A stretch of DNA of 64,000 nucleotides, taken from NCBI RefSeq assembly GCF_001646655.1, contig NZ_LPZN01000016.1, positions 1 to 64,000 on the forward strand, in the 5' to 3' direction. The notes below the pieces were generated by a model. That model worked only from the letters and a program-made list of their open reading frames with translations. It had not been told where the DNA came from and ran no database searches. The stretch is from Rhodococcus gordoniae (GTDB lineage Bacteria > Actinomycetota > Actinomycetes > Mycobacteriales > Mycobacteriaceae). Of this stretch, positions 23,111 to 32,238 are shown piece by piece. Both the position numbers and the translations under genes were made by a program. Numbering within the stretch: the stretch's first letter is position 1; the number at the start of each line of letters is the position of its first letter.

Positions 23111-24759
23111 ATCCGCTCCGGAGCGCCGACGCCGAGCAGGCCGAGGCCGTTGGCGAGGACCTGCCGTGCGGCCGCGCACAGCGCGAGTCGCGCGGTGTGC
23201 AGCGGGCCGGCCTCCTCGTCGCCCTGCGGCAGGATCCGGCAGGCGTCGTAGAAGCGGTGGTAAGTGCCCGCGAGTTCCTCGAGGTAGCGGGCGACGCGGT
23301 GCGGTTCGCGCAGTTCGGCCGCCTTCGCGAGCACCCGGGGGTACTCGCCGAGGGTGCGGATCAGGTCGCCCTCGCGCTCATGGGTGAGCAGCGAGAAGTC
23401 GGCGCCCTCGGTGCTCAGACCGAGATCGGCGGCGTTGCGCGCGATCGACGACAGTCGCGCGTGGGCGTACTGCACGTAGTAGACCGGGTTCTCGTTCGTG
23501 GTGCTCGCCCACAGTTCGAGATCGATGTCGATGCTCTGGTCGACCGAGGACCTCACGAGCGAGTAGCGCGCGGCGTCGACGCCGATCGCCTCGACGAGGT
23601 CGTCGAGGGTGATCACGGTACCGGCCCGCTTGCTCATCTTCACGGCCTCGCCGCCGCGGACGAGGTTGACCATCTGGCCGATCATCACCTCGACGGTGTC
23701 GGGATCGTCGCCGAACGCCGCTGCGGCGGCCTTCAGGCGCGCGATATATCCGTGGTGGTCGGCTCCGAGCATGTAGATGCACAGGTCGAAGCCGCGCGAG
23801 CGCTTGTCCTGGAAGTAGGCGATGTCGCCGGCGATGTAGGCGGCGTTGCCGTCGGATTTGATGACGACGCGGTCCTTGTCGTCGCCGTAGTCGGTGCTCT
23901 TGAGCCACCAGGCGCCGTCTTCGAAGTACAGATTGCCGGACGCCTTCAGGGTCTCGACGGCCTTCTCGACGGCTCCGCTCTCGAAGAGGGAGTTCTCGTG
24001 GAAGTACACGTCGAAGTCGACACCGAACTCGTGGAGGGTGCGCGTGATGTGCGCGAACATCAGCTCCACGCCGATCGAGCGGAACGTCTCGTTCCGCTCG
24101 TCCTCGGGGAGTTCGAGAGCGTCGGGGCGCTGCTCGAGCACGGAGGAGGCGATGTCGACGATGTAGGCGCCGGCGTAGCCGTCCTCGGGGGCGGGCTGTC
24201 CGAGCGCGGAGGCGATGAGCGACCGGGTGAAGCGGTCGATCTGCGCGCCGTGGTCGTTGAAGTAGTACTCGCGGGTGACCTCACCGCCCTGAGCGGTGAG
24301 GATGCGTCCGAGCGCATCGCCGACCGCGGCCCAGCGGGTGCCACCGAGGTGGATCGGACCGGTGGGGTTGGCGGAGACGAACTCGAGGTTGATCCTCGTG
24401 TTCGCGAGATCGGTGCCGTTGCCGTAGGCGTCGCCCTCGGCGAGCACCTTCGCCACGATCGCTCCCTGGGCGTCGGCGGCGAGCCGGATGTTCAGGAAGC
24501 CGGGACCTGCGACCTCGGCCGAGTCGATGCCCTCGGCAGCGGTCAGGGCCTCGGCGAGCCAGGTGGCGAGTGCGCGGGGATCGGCACCGACCTTCTTCGC
24601 GACCTGCATCGCGACGTTGGTCGCATAATCGCCGTGCTCCGGGTTGCGCGGGCGCTCGACGGTGAGGGTCTCGGGAAGAACGGACGCGTCGAGACCACGG
24701 TCGGTGAGGACACCGGCGGCGGTTCCGCGGAGCAGCTGAGCAAGGTCGGAGGGAGTCAC
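23107..24759 (-). CDS. argS: arginyl-tRNA synthetase
   Basis: Class I aminoacyl-tRNA synthetase, 550 residues. The N-terminal Add1 domain begins the protein, the HIGH-like signature is [14 protein letters not shown], the KMSKS signature is VKMSKRAGT, and the C-terminal DALR anticodon-binding domain ends in [15 protein letters not shown] 24759 ([11 protein letters not shown]) is the start. It is the first gene of the argS-lysA-hom-thrC-thrB operon, all joined by overlaps or short gaps. Confidence 0.97.
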   Translation of the reverse strand: MTPSDLAQLLRGTAAGVLTDRGLDASVLPETLTVERPRNPEHGDYATNVAMQVAKKVGADPRALATWLAEALTAAEGIDSAEVAGPGFLNIRLAADAQGAIVAKVLAEGDAYGNGTDLANTRINLEFVSANPTGPIHLGGTRWAAVGDALGRILTAQGGEVTREYYFNDHGAQIDRFTRSLIASALGQPAPEDGYAGAYIVDIASSVLEQRPDALELPEDERNETFRSIGVELMFAHITRTLHEFGVDFDVYFHENSLFESGAVEKAVETLKASGNLYFEDGAWWLKSTDYGDDKDRVVIKSDGNAAYIAGDIAYFQDKRSRGFDLCIYMLGADHHGYIARLKAAAAAFGDDPDTVEVMIGQMVNLVRGGEAVKMSKRAGTVITLDDLVEAIGVDAARYSLVRSSVDQSIDIDLELWASTTNENPVYYVQYAHARLSSIARNAADLGLSTEGADFSLLTHEREGDLIRTLGEYPRVLAKAAELREPHRVARYLEELAGTYHRFYDACRILPQGDEEAGPLHTARLALCAAARQVLANGLGLLGVGAPERM

Positions 24760-24915
24760 AGGTATCCATCCTATTGGCTGGTCGATCGTGGCGCCGACGC
24801 TCCCCCTACCGGCAGCTCCCACCGCCGCGCGCGGGCACGCCCGTAAAGTTGTGGGTGTTTGTGCGCCCGATGGGCGCGCGTCCGCCTGTCCACCCCGTCG
24901 AAAGAGCACACAGCG

Positions 24916-25737
24916 ATGCCCAGCGGTTCGGTTAGTGGCGGCTCCGGTAACAAGAAGACCGGAGCCAAGTCGTCGAAGGCCATCCAGGCCGCCAAGAAGA
25001 AGAGCGGCGGCGCTCGCGGGGTCCCCTCCCGGCGCCAGATCCCGTGGCTCACGATCGGCGGCGTGGCCCTGGTCGTCGTCCTGGTCGCCGTGATCGCTGT
25101 GAGCCTGATCCCCAAGTATCAGAACCAGCAGGAGCTGTCGGCGTGGACGCCGTCGGAGTCCAACCAGGATCCGTCGGACGACATCGAGGGTGTCCTGAAG
25201 CTCGAGTACCCCGCCGGTGTGCACGTCGCAGCGAACCAGCGTGTCGCCTACGACCAGTCGCCGCCGTTCGGTGGCCCTCACGACTCCGTCTGGGCGACCT
25301 GCACCGGAACGGTGTACGAGCAGCCGGTGCGGAACGAGAACATGGTGCATTCGCTCGAGCACGGTGCGGTGTGGGTGGCCTACAACCCCGATCTGCTCGA
25401 CGACGCCGGGGTCGACACGCTCCGCGCGAAGGTCGACGGCCGCACCTACATGGTGATGTCACCCTATCCGGGACTCGAGGCTCCCGTCTCACTGCAGTCG
25501 TGGGGTCACCGGCTCGAGGTCGACAGCGTCGACGACGAACGCATCGACCAGTTCATCAGTGCGCTGCGCCTGAACCAGTACACCTATCCCGAGGTGGGTG
25601 CGAGCTGCTCGACGATCCCCGGCTCGTTCGATCCGGCGAACCCGCCGCCCTTCGACGCCTCCGAGCCCGGCCCCGACGCGGTGCCGATGAACGGGGAATC
25701 CATCGGCGACATGCAGCAGGCACCGGCCGGGAGCTGA
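24916..25737 (+). CDS. DUF3105 membrane-anchored protein
   Basis: A 273-residue protein with a Lys/Ser/Gly-rich cytoplasmic N-terminus (residues 1-40), one transmembrane helix (about 42-66) and an extracytoplasmic DUF3105 domain with conserved [23 protein letters not shown] and SWGHRLEV segments. The paired His (HSLEHG) might bind metal. Function unknown. It is cotranscribed, 2 bp apart, with a DUF305 gene and divergent from argS. ATG 24916 chosen; upstream residues do not look like protein. Confidence 0.87.
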   Translation: MPSGSVSGGSGNKKTGAKSSKAIQAAKKKSGGARGVPSRRQIPWLTIGGVALVVVLVAVIAVSLIPKYQNQQELSAWTPSESNQDPSDDIEGVLKLEYPAGVHVAANQRVAYDQSPPFGGPHDSVWATCTGTVYEQPVRNENMVHSLEHGAVWVAYNPDLLDDAGVDTLRAKVDGRTYMVMSPYPGLEAPVSLQSWGHRLEVDSVDDERIDQFISALRLNQYTYPEVGASCSTIPGSFDPANPPPFDASEPGPDAVPMNGESIGDMQQAPAGS

Positions 25738-25739
25738 CG

Positions 25740-26447
25740 ATGAGCGAAACCTCCCCCACCATCTCCACCTCCGAGCGCGGTGGGCACAACCGGCTGCTGC
25801 TGGTGCTGCTCACCGCCACCGCGGTCGCGGTCGGCTTCCTCGCGGGGTTCCTGTCCCGGATCCCGTTCGAGGATTCCGCCCCGGCCGCGCCGGGCGCAGG
25901 CTCGGTCGATGTCGGATTCGCGCAGGACATGATCGTGCACCACGACCAGGCCGTCGAGATGGCCGCCGTCGTGGTCTCCAATTCGGAGGACGATCGGATC
26001 CGCAACCTCGCGTACGACATCCTCACCACCCAGCAGAACCAGATCGGTCGGATGCAGGGCTGGTTGTCGCTGTGGGGACAGCCGGCGCTGCCGGCAGGTG
26101 ACTACATGGCGTGGATGACCGAACCGGGTCACGGCCACGGTGATCACGGCACGACCGCGAACTCCGCGGATTCCGGTGGTTCACATCTGATGCCGGGTAT
26201 GGCGACCTCCGAGGATCTCGCGAATCTCCGAGCCGCTCGTGGTCCCGCCCTGGACGTGCTCTTCCTCCAGCTGATGCTGCGCCATCACGAGGGTGGCCTG
26301 CCGATGATGGAGTACGGCGAGCAGTACGCGAGCACCTCGGCGGTCCGCAACCTGGCGGGCACCATGGTCGCAACGCAGCAGGGAGAATCGGATCTGATGA
26401 GGTCTCTGCTCGCCGAGCGCGGCGCCGAAGCCCTGCCTCCGAACTGA
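25740..26447 (+). CDS. DUF305 membrane-anchored protein
   Basis: A 235-residue protein: short N-terminal tail, one transmembrane or signal-anchor helix (about 18-40) and two DUF305 halves with HHDQ (67-70) and RHHEGG (181-186). A His-rich linker (HGHGDHG) joins them. DUF305 proteins are ferritin-like and some bind copper or silver; metal handling at the cell surface is a reasonable guess only. Start ATG is 2 bp after the DUF3105 stop, indicating coupling. Confidence 0.88.
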   Translation: MSETSPTISTSERGGHNRLLLVLLTATAVAVGFLAGFLSRIPFEDSAPAAPGAGSVDVGFAQDMIVHHDQAVEMAAVVVSNSEDDRIRNLAYDILTTQQNQIGRMQGWLSLWGQPALPAGDYMAWMTEPGHGHGDHGTTANSADSGGSHLMPGMATSEDLANLRAARGPALDVLFLQLMLRHHEGGLPMMEYGEQYASTSAVRNLAGTMVATQQGESDLMRSLLAERGAEALPPN

Positions 26448-26569
26448 GCCATTCGCTCGGGCCGACCCCCGATTTCGGGCCGAGAACCGGCTCTGACCTG
26501 GCGATGTGGAGTTGAGCGCTCGATGCGCTAGGCTAACTCCCGCGCCTCCGGTCATCCGGTGGTCCGGAT

Positions 26570-26645
26570 GCCCTCGTAGCTCAGGGGATAGAGCGCTTGC
26601 CTCCGGAGCAAGAAGTCGCAGGTTCGAATCCTGCCGAGGGCACCA
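26570..26645 (+). tRNA. tRNA-Arg (anticodon CCG)
   Basis: A complete cloverleaf: acceptor stem GCCCTCG/CGAGGGC, D-arm around AGCTCAGGGGATAGAGC, anticodon stem CTTGC/GCAAG with loop CTCCGGA (anticodon CCG, reading CGG), T-arm GCAGGTTCGAATCCTGC. Discriminator A 26642, and CCA is encoded (26643-26645). It stands alone and is followed at once by a strong terminator. Confidence 0.97.
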
Positions 26646-26679
26646 CGAAGGCCCCGCTTCTCACGAAGCGGGGCCTTCG
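26646..26679. terminator. bidirectional terminator between tRNA-Arg and the LEH-like gene
   Basis: A perfect 15-bp stem (26646-26660 with 26665-26679) closes a TCAC loop. It starts one base after the tRNA CCA and lies 34 bp past the stop of the convergent gene, so it can serve both. Confidence 0.8.
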
Positions 26680-26713
26680 GTGTTCGTCCGGTCGGTTCGG
26701 TGTCCGGTGTCGG

Positions 26714-27073
26714 TCAGGTGCCGGTGAACGACGTGGGGTCGAAGTAGTCCCGGCAGGCCGCGATCTTCCCGTCGACGATCTCGAACACGCCCGTGACGGG
26801 AAGTTCGATCGTCCGGCCGTTCATGGTGAACACGTCGGTGCGTTCGTTGAGCACGACGGTGCCGGAGACCGCCTGGTGGTGGATGCGGTAGTCGATGGCA
26901 CCGAAGGACGTCACGAAACCCGCGATGTACTCCTCGATCGCCGCGCGGCCGCGGATCGGTTCCATCGGGATGTTGTGGAAGACAGCATCGTCGGTGAAGA
27001 AGGCCGCGAGCTCGGCCGGGTCGGGATCGGCCCACCGCCGGCAGAAGTCGGTGACGATCTCGTCGGGCCTCAT
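26714..27073 (-). CDS. limonene-1,2-epoxide hydrolase-like protein
   Basis: A 119-residue single-domain protein of the NTF2-like fold. It keeps the LEH catalytic signature: Arg78 and Asp80 (NERTDVF) and Asp109 (CRDYFD), corresponding to Arg99/Asp101/Asp132 of Rhodococcus LEH. Epoxide hydrolysis is therefore plausible, substrate unknown. It is shorter than LEH (149 residues) at both ends. Its ATG overlaps the stop of the upstream metallo-beta-lactamase-fold gene (ATGA), suggesting consecutive steps of one pathway. Confidence 0.82.
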   Translation of the reverse strand: MRPDEIVTDFCRRWADPDPAELAAFFTDDAVFHNIPMEPIRGRAAIEEYIAGFVTSFGAIDYRIHHQAVSGTVVLNERTDVFTMNGRTIELPVTGVFEIVDGKIAACRDYFDPTSFTGT

Positions 27074-28071
27074 TCGTTCACCGCGATACGCGCGAAGCGG
27101 GCAGGTTCGGTGCCCGGCACGCGACGGACCCGTCCTCGTTCGATGAGCTGGCGCACGTGCGCAGACCCTTCCGCGAGCGCCATCCTCTTACCGTGCACGG
27201 GAGTCTCGGTCCACGGCCGGTACCAGCGCATGCGAGCGGTGGCCTCCCACAAGGTGAGTTCCTCGTCGCCGAACGCGTCGTAGAGATCGTCGAGGCGCCG
27301 GTCGTGGTGGGCGATCAGTTCGCCCGCGCGATGCGGCAGGTCGTCGATCTGCTGTCGGTGTGCGGGAAGAGCTCGTCGCACGGGCAGATCCGCGACCGCG
27401 CGCAGTGAGTCGAAGTACTCGCCGAGCGCATCACGTTGCGGCAGGGGAAAATCGAACTCTCCGACATGCGGAGTCGTGGTGGCCAGGACGTGGTCGCCGG
27501 TGAACAGCACACCGTGTTCTTCGAGAAGGAAACAGGCGTGGCCGGGCGTGTGACCCGGGGTGAGCACGGTGCGCAGGGAACGCCCCGACAGCGGGATCGT
27601 CTCGTCGGCGCCGAGTTTGCGGTCGGGGAGCACGTCGGGACGACCGACGGCCGGCACGGCGGTGGTGAGCACTTCGTCGATCGCATCCTCCGGCGCTCCG
27701 GCGCGGCGCAGCAGTTCGGCCTCCCGGGGACGTCGATCGACATCGGAGAGCATGACTTCGAGGTGGGCGAAGTCGGCCTCGTTCATCGCCACCCAGCATC
27801 CGGAGGCTTCCTGGATCCGCCCGGTCAGACCGACATGATCGGGGTGGAAATGGGTGACGACCACTCCTTCGACGTCGGTGACCGACAGACCCGCCGTGGC
27901 CAGGCCGTTCTGCAACGCCGCCCACGACCGGTCGTCGTTCCAGCCGACGTCGACGAGGACGACGCCGCGTGGGGATTCCATCACGTAGACCTGAGTATCG
28001 CCGACGGGCAGGTCCCCCACCGGGACAGGGACGACATGGATGCCGTCCCCGATATCACGCGCTTCGGCCAT
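27070..28071 (-). CDS. metallo-beta-lactamase-fold hydrolase
   Basis: A 333-residue MBL-fold enzyme. The zinc motif HFHPDH (74-79) with further ligands in TPGHTPGHAC and FTGDHVL is complete, and a C-terminal helical segment (about 255-333) is typical of hydrolases resembling glyoxalase II or alkyl sulfatase-linked MBLs. Substrate unknown. It is cotranscribed with the LEH-like gene. A CTTTCG-TT-CGAAAG dyad lies 25 bp upstream of its ATG. Confidence 0.85.
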   Translation of the reverse strand: MAEARDIGDGIHVVPVPVGDLPVGDTQVYVMESPRGVVLVDVGWNDDRSWAALQNGLATAGLSVTDVEGVVVTHFHPDHVGLTGRIQEASGCWVAMNEADFAHLEVMLSDVDRRPREAELLRRAGAPEDAIDEVLTTAVPAVGRPDVLPDRKLGADETIPLSGRSLRTVLTPGHTPGHACFLLEEHGVLFTGDHVLATTTPHVGEFDFPLPQRDALGEYFDSLRAVADLPVRRALPAHRQQIDDLPHRAGELIAHHDRRLDDLYDAFGDEELTLWEATARMRWYRPWTETPVHGKRMALAEGSAHVRQLIERGRVRRVPGTEPARFARIAVNE

Positions 28072-28095
28072 GGTGATGCCTCTCGATCATGGTTA

Positions 28096-28109
28096 CTTTC
28101 GTTCGAAAG
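28096..28109. promoter_or_regulatory. candidate operator upstream of the MBL-fold gene
   Basis: CTTTCG-TT-CGAAAG, perfect 6-bp arms in an AT-richer patch between the MBL gene start and the cysQ stop. No regulator gene is adjacent. Confidence 0.4.
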
Positions 28110-28123
28110 CTACAACAATGACT

Positions 28124-29359
28124 TCAACTATTACCCTGCACGGGCTCGATGATCGCGACGATCGACCTGATCTCCCCCGCCGGGATGTCGAAGTGCTCCG
28201 TCACCACGACCGATGTCTCGGCGCTCGGACCCGCTGCGATGTCCAGGACGAACCGCGCGACGACGCTGTGGTGCCATTCACGGAACTGCAGGTCGCGGAT
28301 GCGGCGGATGGGCCGGTACTCGGGGCCGTTCTCGAGGCGATCGCGGATCTCGATGCCGCTGTCGCCGGTGCGCTCCCCGTTCTCGACCCGCCAGGCGTCC
28401 TCGGCGAGCCGCACATGAGACGCGTCGTGGCTGACCAGGGACCGGATGTACGCGCGTGCCATCGCGACGCGGGGGCTGTCGGTCGGTCCCGTGGCGTACA
28501 CGGCCAGCGCGGACATCACGTCCGGTGCCCAATCGGCACGGCAGATCACCAGGTCGGGCAGATACGGATGCGGCCGGTTGTATTCGAGTTCGCTGCCGTC
28601 GATCCGGGCGCAGTGCAGACCCGCGGCACGCGCGACCGCGACCGGCGCCGCCGAATCCCACTCCCACTGACCGCCGGCGTGGATGTAGGCGTCGGCCTCC
28701 CCGCGCACCACCGCCATCGCCTTGGCACCGGCCGAACCCATCCGGATCAGATCGGCACCGAGATCGCGGGCCAGATCGAACACGAAGGCGGGCGGCCTGC
28801 TCCCGCTGATGACGATGCGGGGGCGGCGCCGGGCCGGTTGCGGTGCCGGAACCGGATCGGCGGTGCTGTGAACGACGCCGATCGCCGGTTGCGCGACCGC
28901 GGCGGCGGTGAGTCCTCGTCCTGCCTCCCAGAGCGCGATGTGGACCGCCCAGTCGACGTGGTCGGGCATCCCGTACTCCTTCGACCCGTCGAGGGGGTCG
29001 ATGATCCAGACGCGGTCTGCGCCGACCCGGGCCGGATCGTCCGCGGATTCCTCCGAGAGCACCGCGTCACCGGGTCGTGCGGCCGCCAGCCGTTCGAGGA
29101 TGTACGTGTTGGCGGCGTGGTCGCCGCGCCGGCCCAGCTCGCGCCCGGTGAGAGCATCCGATTCGATGGCACGGACCGTGAGCAGCAGTTCACCTGCGCC
29201 GGAGGCCGTCTCGGCTGCGAGTCGGGCGTCGTCGCCCTCGGCTGCGAGCCGGGCCGTGTCGCCCTCGGCTGCGAGCCGGGCCGTGTCACCCTCGGCCGCG
29301 AGCCGGGCCGTGTCACCCTCGGCCGCGAGCCGGGCCGTGTCACCGTTGTCGTGCGTCAT
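28124..29359 (-). CDS. cysQ: CysQ-type 3'(2'),5'-bisphosphate nucleotidase fused to an NTF2-like domain
   Basis: The first part (about 50-286) is an inositol-monophosphatase-fold enzyme with the metal motif DPLDGSKEY (121-129) and WEWDSAAPV (232-240), as in CysQ, which dephosphorylates PAP to AMP. The second part (about 296-411: ARAYIRSLVSHDASHV, WRVENGERTGDSG) is an extra SnoaL/NTF2-like domain, reminiscent of DUF8021. CysQ alone is about 265 residues. The N-terminus is expanded by five copies of G-D-T-A-R-L-A-A-E. Its ATG overlaps the cysNC stop, so it is the third gene of the PAPS operon. Confidence 0.87.
   Translation of the reverse strand: MTHDNGDTARLAAEGDTARLAAEGDTARLAAEGDTARLAAEGDDARLAAETASGAGELLLTVRAIESDALTGRELGRRGDHAANTYILERLAAARPGDAVLSEESADDPARVGADRVWIIDPLDGSKEYGMPDHVDWAVHIALWEAGRGLTAAAVAQPAIGVVHSTADPVPAPQPARRRPRIVISGSRPPAFVFDLARDLGADLIRMGSAGAKAMAVVRGEADAYIHAGGQWEWDSAAPVAVARAAGLHCARIDGSELEYNRPHPYLPDLVICRADWAPDVMSALAVYATGPTDSPRVAMARAYIRSLVSHDASHVRLAEDAWRVENGERTGDSGIEIRDRLENGPEYRPIRRIRDLQFREWHHSVVARFVLDIAAGPSAETSVVVTEHFDIPAGEIRSIVAIIEPVQGNS
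29214..29345 (-). repeat. 27-bp minisatellite in the cysQ 5' end
   Basis: Five tandem 27-bp units (29214-29240, 29241-29267, 29268-29294, 29295-29321 and 29322-29345, the last shortened) encode GDTARLAAE repeats, residues 6-50. The copy nearest the enzyme domain (GDDARLAAE) is the most diverged and is probably the ancestral N-terminus. Confidence 0.92.
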
Positions 29360-31191
29360 GTTCTCAACAATTCCACGACAAGGCCGGCCTGCACGGCAGG
29401 CGTGCCGTCGTGGGGGCGCACGACCAGGTCGGGATCGGACGGTGGTTCGTAGGGATCGTCGACGCCGGTGAAGCCGGTGATCTCACCGGCCCGTGCCCGC
29501 GCGTACATGCCTTTCGGATCGCGGGCCTCGCAGTCGGCGAGCGGAGTATCGACGAAGACCTCGACAAAGCGGATCCCGGCCTCCTCGTGTTGCCGGCGGA
29601 TGCGGTCGCGGTCCTGTCGGTAGGGACTGATGAGCGCGCAGATCGCGACGAGTCCGGCGTCGGCCATCAAGTGTGCGACCGCGCCGACGCGGCGGACGTT
29701 CTCCGCGCGGTCCTCCGGACCGAATCCGAGATCGGCGTTGAGTCCGTGCCTGAGGTTGTCGCCGTCGAGGCGGTAGGCGGGGATGCCCTCGGCGAGCAGC
29801 CGTCGTTCGAGTTCGACGGCGAGGGTGGACTTGCCGGAGGCGGACAGCCCGGTGAGCCACACCGTCGTCCCGGCCCTTCCCCGCTCGGCCCGCGAGACCG
29901 CCGCCGAGTGCCAGACCACCCGGCTGTCCGCCAGTGTCGGCCCGGTGATCATTCCGGCCGCGACGGTGTTGCCGGTGCGTTCGTCGACGAGCACGAAGCT
30001 TCCGGTGGTGCGGTTGCGCCGATAGGGATCGAACAGCAGCGGCTGTTGTGTGCGCAGGTGCACGCGGCCGATCTCGTTGAGACCGAGCGTCGTCGCGGCC
30101 TCGTCGCGGTGCAGGGTGTTGACGTCGAGACGGTAGTCCAGGCGTGCCACCCGCGCGGTGGTCGAGCGCGTGGTGTGCAGGAGGGCGTAGCGGGCGTCGG
30201 GGTCGAGTGCGGAGCGTTCGTCGAACCAGCACACCATGGCGTCGATCTCGTGCCCGACGAGAGGACGATTGTTGGGTCGGCACAGCATGTCGCCGCGTCC
30301 GACGTCGAGGTCGTCCTCGAGTTCGACGCACACCGCCGCACCGGCGAAGGCGTGCTCGAGTTCCGTTCCACCCGGCCCCCACAACGTCCGCACCCGCGTT
30401 CCGAAACCGGAAGGGAGAACGACCACGTCGTCGCCGGGCGCGAATCCGCCGGCCGCGACCGTTCCGGCGTAGCCGCGGAAGTCGCGGTGCTCACCCTCGC
30501 CGGGCCGGATGACGTACTGCACGGGCAGTCGCGCGTCGATGAGGTTGACGTCCGAGGCGATGTGCACCTGTTCGAGATGGTGCAGCAGCGAAGTGCCCTC
30601 GTACCACGGCATGTTCGCGGTGCGGGAGACGACGTTGTCGCCGTGCAGCGCGGAGACGGGAACGAAGGCGAGGTCGGGCATGTCGAGTTTCGCCGCGAAA
30701 TTCCGGAATTCGTCGCAGATCTCGTCGAAGCGGCACTGTGACCAGTCCACCAGGTCCATCTTGTTGATGCACAGCACCACGTGCCGCACCCCGAGCAGCG
30801 ACGCGAGGAAGGCGTGCCGGCGGGTCTGTTCGACGATGCCCTTGCGGGCGTCGACGAGGACGAGCGCCAGGTCGGCGGTGGACGCCCCGGTGACCATGTT
30901 GCGCGTGTACTGCTCGTGACCGGGAGTGTCGGCGATGACGAATGTTCTGTGCGCCGTAGCGAAATAACGATAGGCGACGTCGATCGTGATGCCCTGCTCA
31001 CGTTCGGCGCGCAGGCCGTCGGTGAGCAGCGCGAGGTCGGCGCGGTCGGACCCGCGGTCGAGGCTCGTGCGGGTCACCGCCTCGAGCTGGTCCTCGAAGA
31101 CCGCCTTCGAGTCGAACAACAGCCGGCCGATGAGCGTGGACTTGCCGTCGTCGACGCTGCCGGCGGTCGCGATGCGCAGGAGGCGGGACAT
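29356..31191 (-). CDS. cysNC: bifunctional sulfate adenylyltransferase subunit 1 / adenylylsulfate kinase
   Basis: A 611-residue fusion. CysN (about 1-425) is a GTPase that drives ATP sulfurylase: G1 GSVDDGKST (11-19), DTPGH (88-92), NKMD (143-146), then EF-Tu-like beta-barrels. CysC (about 440-611) is APS kinase with P-loop GLSASGKST (448-456). With CysD it converts sulfate plus ATP to PAPS. ATG 31191 overlaps the cysD stop by one base. The open frame starts further upstream but without homology. Confidence 0.97.
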   Translation of the reverse strand: MSRLLRIATAGSVDDGKSTLIGRLLFDSKAVFEDQLEAVTRTSLDRGSDRADLALLTDGLRAEREQGITIDVAYRYFATAHRTFVIADTPGHEQYTRNMVTGASTADLALVLVDARKGIVEQTRRHAFLASLLGVRHVVLCINKMDLVDWSQCRFDEICDEFRNFAAKLDMPDLAFVPVSALHGDNVVSRTANMPWYEGTSLLHHLEQVHIASDVNLIDARLPVQYVIRPGEGEHRDFRGYAGTVAAGGFAPGDDVVVLPSGFGTRVRTLWGPGGTELEHAFAGAAVCVELEDDLDVGRGDMLCRPNNRPLVGHEIDAMVCWFDERSALDPDARYALLHTTRSTTARVARLDYRLDVNTLHRDEAATTLGLNEIGRVHLRTQQPLLFDPYRRNRTTGSFVLVDERTGNTVAAGMITGPTLADSRVVWHSAAVSRAERGRAGTTVWLTGLSASGKSTLAVELERRLLAEGIPAYRLDGDNLRHGLNADLGFGPEDRAENVRRVGAVAHLMADAGLVAICALISPYRQDRDRIRRQHEEAGIRFVEVFVDTPLADCEARDPKGMYARARAGEITGFTGVDDPYEPPSDPDLVVRPHDGTPAVQAGLVVELLRT

Positions 31192-32123
31192 CAGAAATAT
31201 CCTTCCTTTTTGCGGTCTTCCATTCCGGCGTCGGAGATCCGGTCGTCCGCCCGGGTAGCGCCGCGCTCGGTGACACGGCTCGCGGCGACCTCGGCGACCA
31301 CCTCGTCCGCGGTGGCGGCGGCAGATTCGACGCAGCCGGTACACGTCGCGTCGCCGACCGTGCGGAAGCGCACGAGACTTTCGCGCGGCACCTCTCCGCC
31401 GTGCAGGGTGAGAAACGGGTTGTGCGCGAGCAGCATTCCGTCACGTTCGACGACGGAACGCCGGTGGGCGTAGTACAGGGAGGGGAGCTCGACGCCCTCG
31501 TCGCGGATGTAGCGCCAGATGTCGAGTTCGGTCCAGTTGGACAGCGGGAAGACCCGCATGTGCTCGCCGCGGCGGTGCCGGCCGTTGTACAGGTGCCACA
31601 GTTCGGGGCGCTGTGCCTTCGGGTCCCACTGCCCGAATTCGTCGCGCAGGCTGAAGATTCGTTCCTTGGCGCGAGCCTTCTCCTCGTCGCGACGGGCGCC
31701 ACCGAAGACGGCGTCGAATCCCCCTTCCCGCAGAGCGCGCAGGAGGGTACCGGTCTGCAGCCGGTTGCGGGTGGCGTGCGGCCCGTCGTCCTCGACGGCA
31801 CGCCCGGCGTCGAGGTCGTCCTGCACCGAGGCGACGATCAGCCGGAGCCCGAGGCGTTCGACGGTGTGGTCGCGGAAGTCGATCACCTCGTCGAAGTTGT
31901 GTCCGGTGTCGATGTGCAACACGGGGAACGGAAGCGGCGCGGGCCAGAACGCCTTGGTGGCCACGTGCAGCATCACCGCGGAGTCCTTACCGCCGGAGAA
32001 CAGCAGGACGGGCCGCGAGAAGGTCGCGGCGACCTCGCGGAAGATGTGCACGGACTCGGCCTCGAGCGCACCGAGCAGCGGCAGTTCGTAGATCGGTGGT
32101 CGTTGCGGCGGCACCGTGGTCAC
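31191..32123 (-). CDS. cysD: sulfate adenylyltransferase subunit 2
   Basis: Catalytic subunit of ATP sulfurylase, 310 residues, PP-loop family: LLFSGGKDSAVML is the nucleotide-binding loop, and GGARRDEEKARAKERIFS and FPLSNWTELDIWRYI are conserved CysD segments. GTG 32123 (TTVPPQRPPIYELP) was chosen; the frame continues to 32282 only through regulatory DNA. First gene of cysD-cysNC-cysQ, under the promoter at 32186-32215. Confidence 0.96.
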   Translation of the reverse strand: MTTVPPQRPPIYELPLLGALEAESVHIFREVAATFSRPVLLFSGGKDSAVMLHVATKAFWPAPLPFPVLHIDTGHNFDEVIDFRDHTVERLGLRLIVASVQDDLDAGRAVEDDGPHATRNRLQTGTLLRALREGGFDAVFGGARRDEEKARAKERIFSLRDEFGQWDPKAQRPELWHLYNGRHRRGEHMRVFPLSNWTELDIWRYIRDEGVELPSLYYAHRRSVVERDGMLLAHNPFLTLHGGEVPRESLVRFRTVGDATCTGCVESAAATADEVVAEVAASRVTERGATRADDRISDAGMEDRKKEGYF

Positions 32124-32145
32124 TCGCGCCCCTCTCACCCGGTGC

Positions 32146-32161
32146 GGTACACATGTGTACC
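32146..32161. promoter_or_regulatory. 16-bp perfect palindrome in the cysD 5' UTR
   Basis: GGTACACATGTGTACC is fully self-complementary and lies 22 bp upstream of the cysD start, just downstream of the predicted transcription start. A related dyad (13 of 16 bases the same) is at 33234-33249 in the other operon. Confidence 0.75.
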
Positions 32162-32185
32162 GACGCGGTCGAAGATTACCCCGCA

Positions 32186-32215
32186 ACAGTAGAACGAGTT
32201 TCAATTCCAGGTCAA
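32186..32215 (-). promoter_or_regulatory. cysD-cysNC-cysQ promoter
   Basis: On the minus strand TTGACC (32210-32215), an 18-bp spacer and TACTGT (32186-32191). Transcription would start near 32179, giving a 5' UTR of about 56 nt that contains the palindrome. The KstR-like box overlaps the spacer and -10. Confidence 0.65.
32190..32203 (-). promoter_or_regulatory. KstR-like operator in the cysD promoter
   Basis: TGAAACTCGTTCTA on the minus strand (TAGAACGAGTTTCA on plus) fits TNNAACNNGTTNNA, the published KstR consensus for cholesterol-regulon repression. It overlaps the first two bases of the -10, a position suited to repression. The IclR-type regulator next door is an alternative binder. Confidence 0.5.
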
Positions 32216-32238
32216 CGGGTGACCGCGGTGACCGTCCG

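Noticed and set aside
29214-29345. Could the 27-bp repeats be a CRISPR array?
   Set aside because: The units abut without spacers and are in frame within cysQ.
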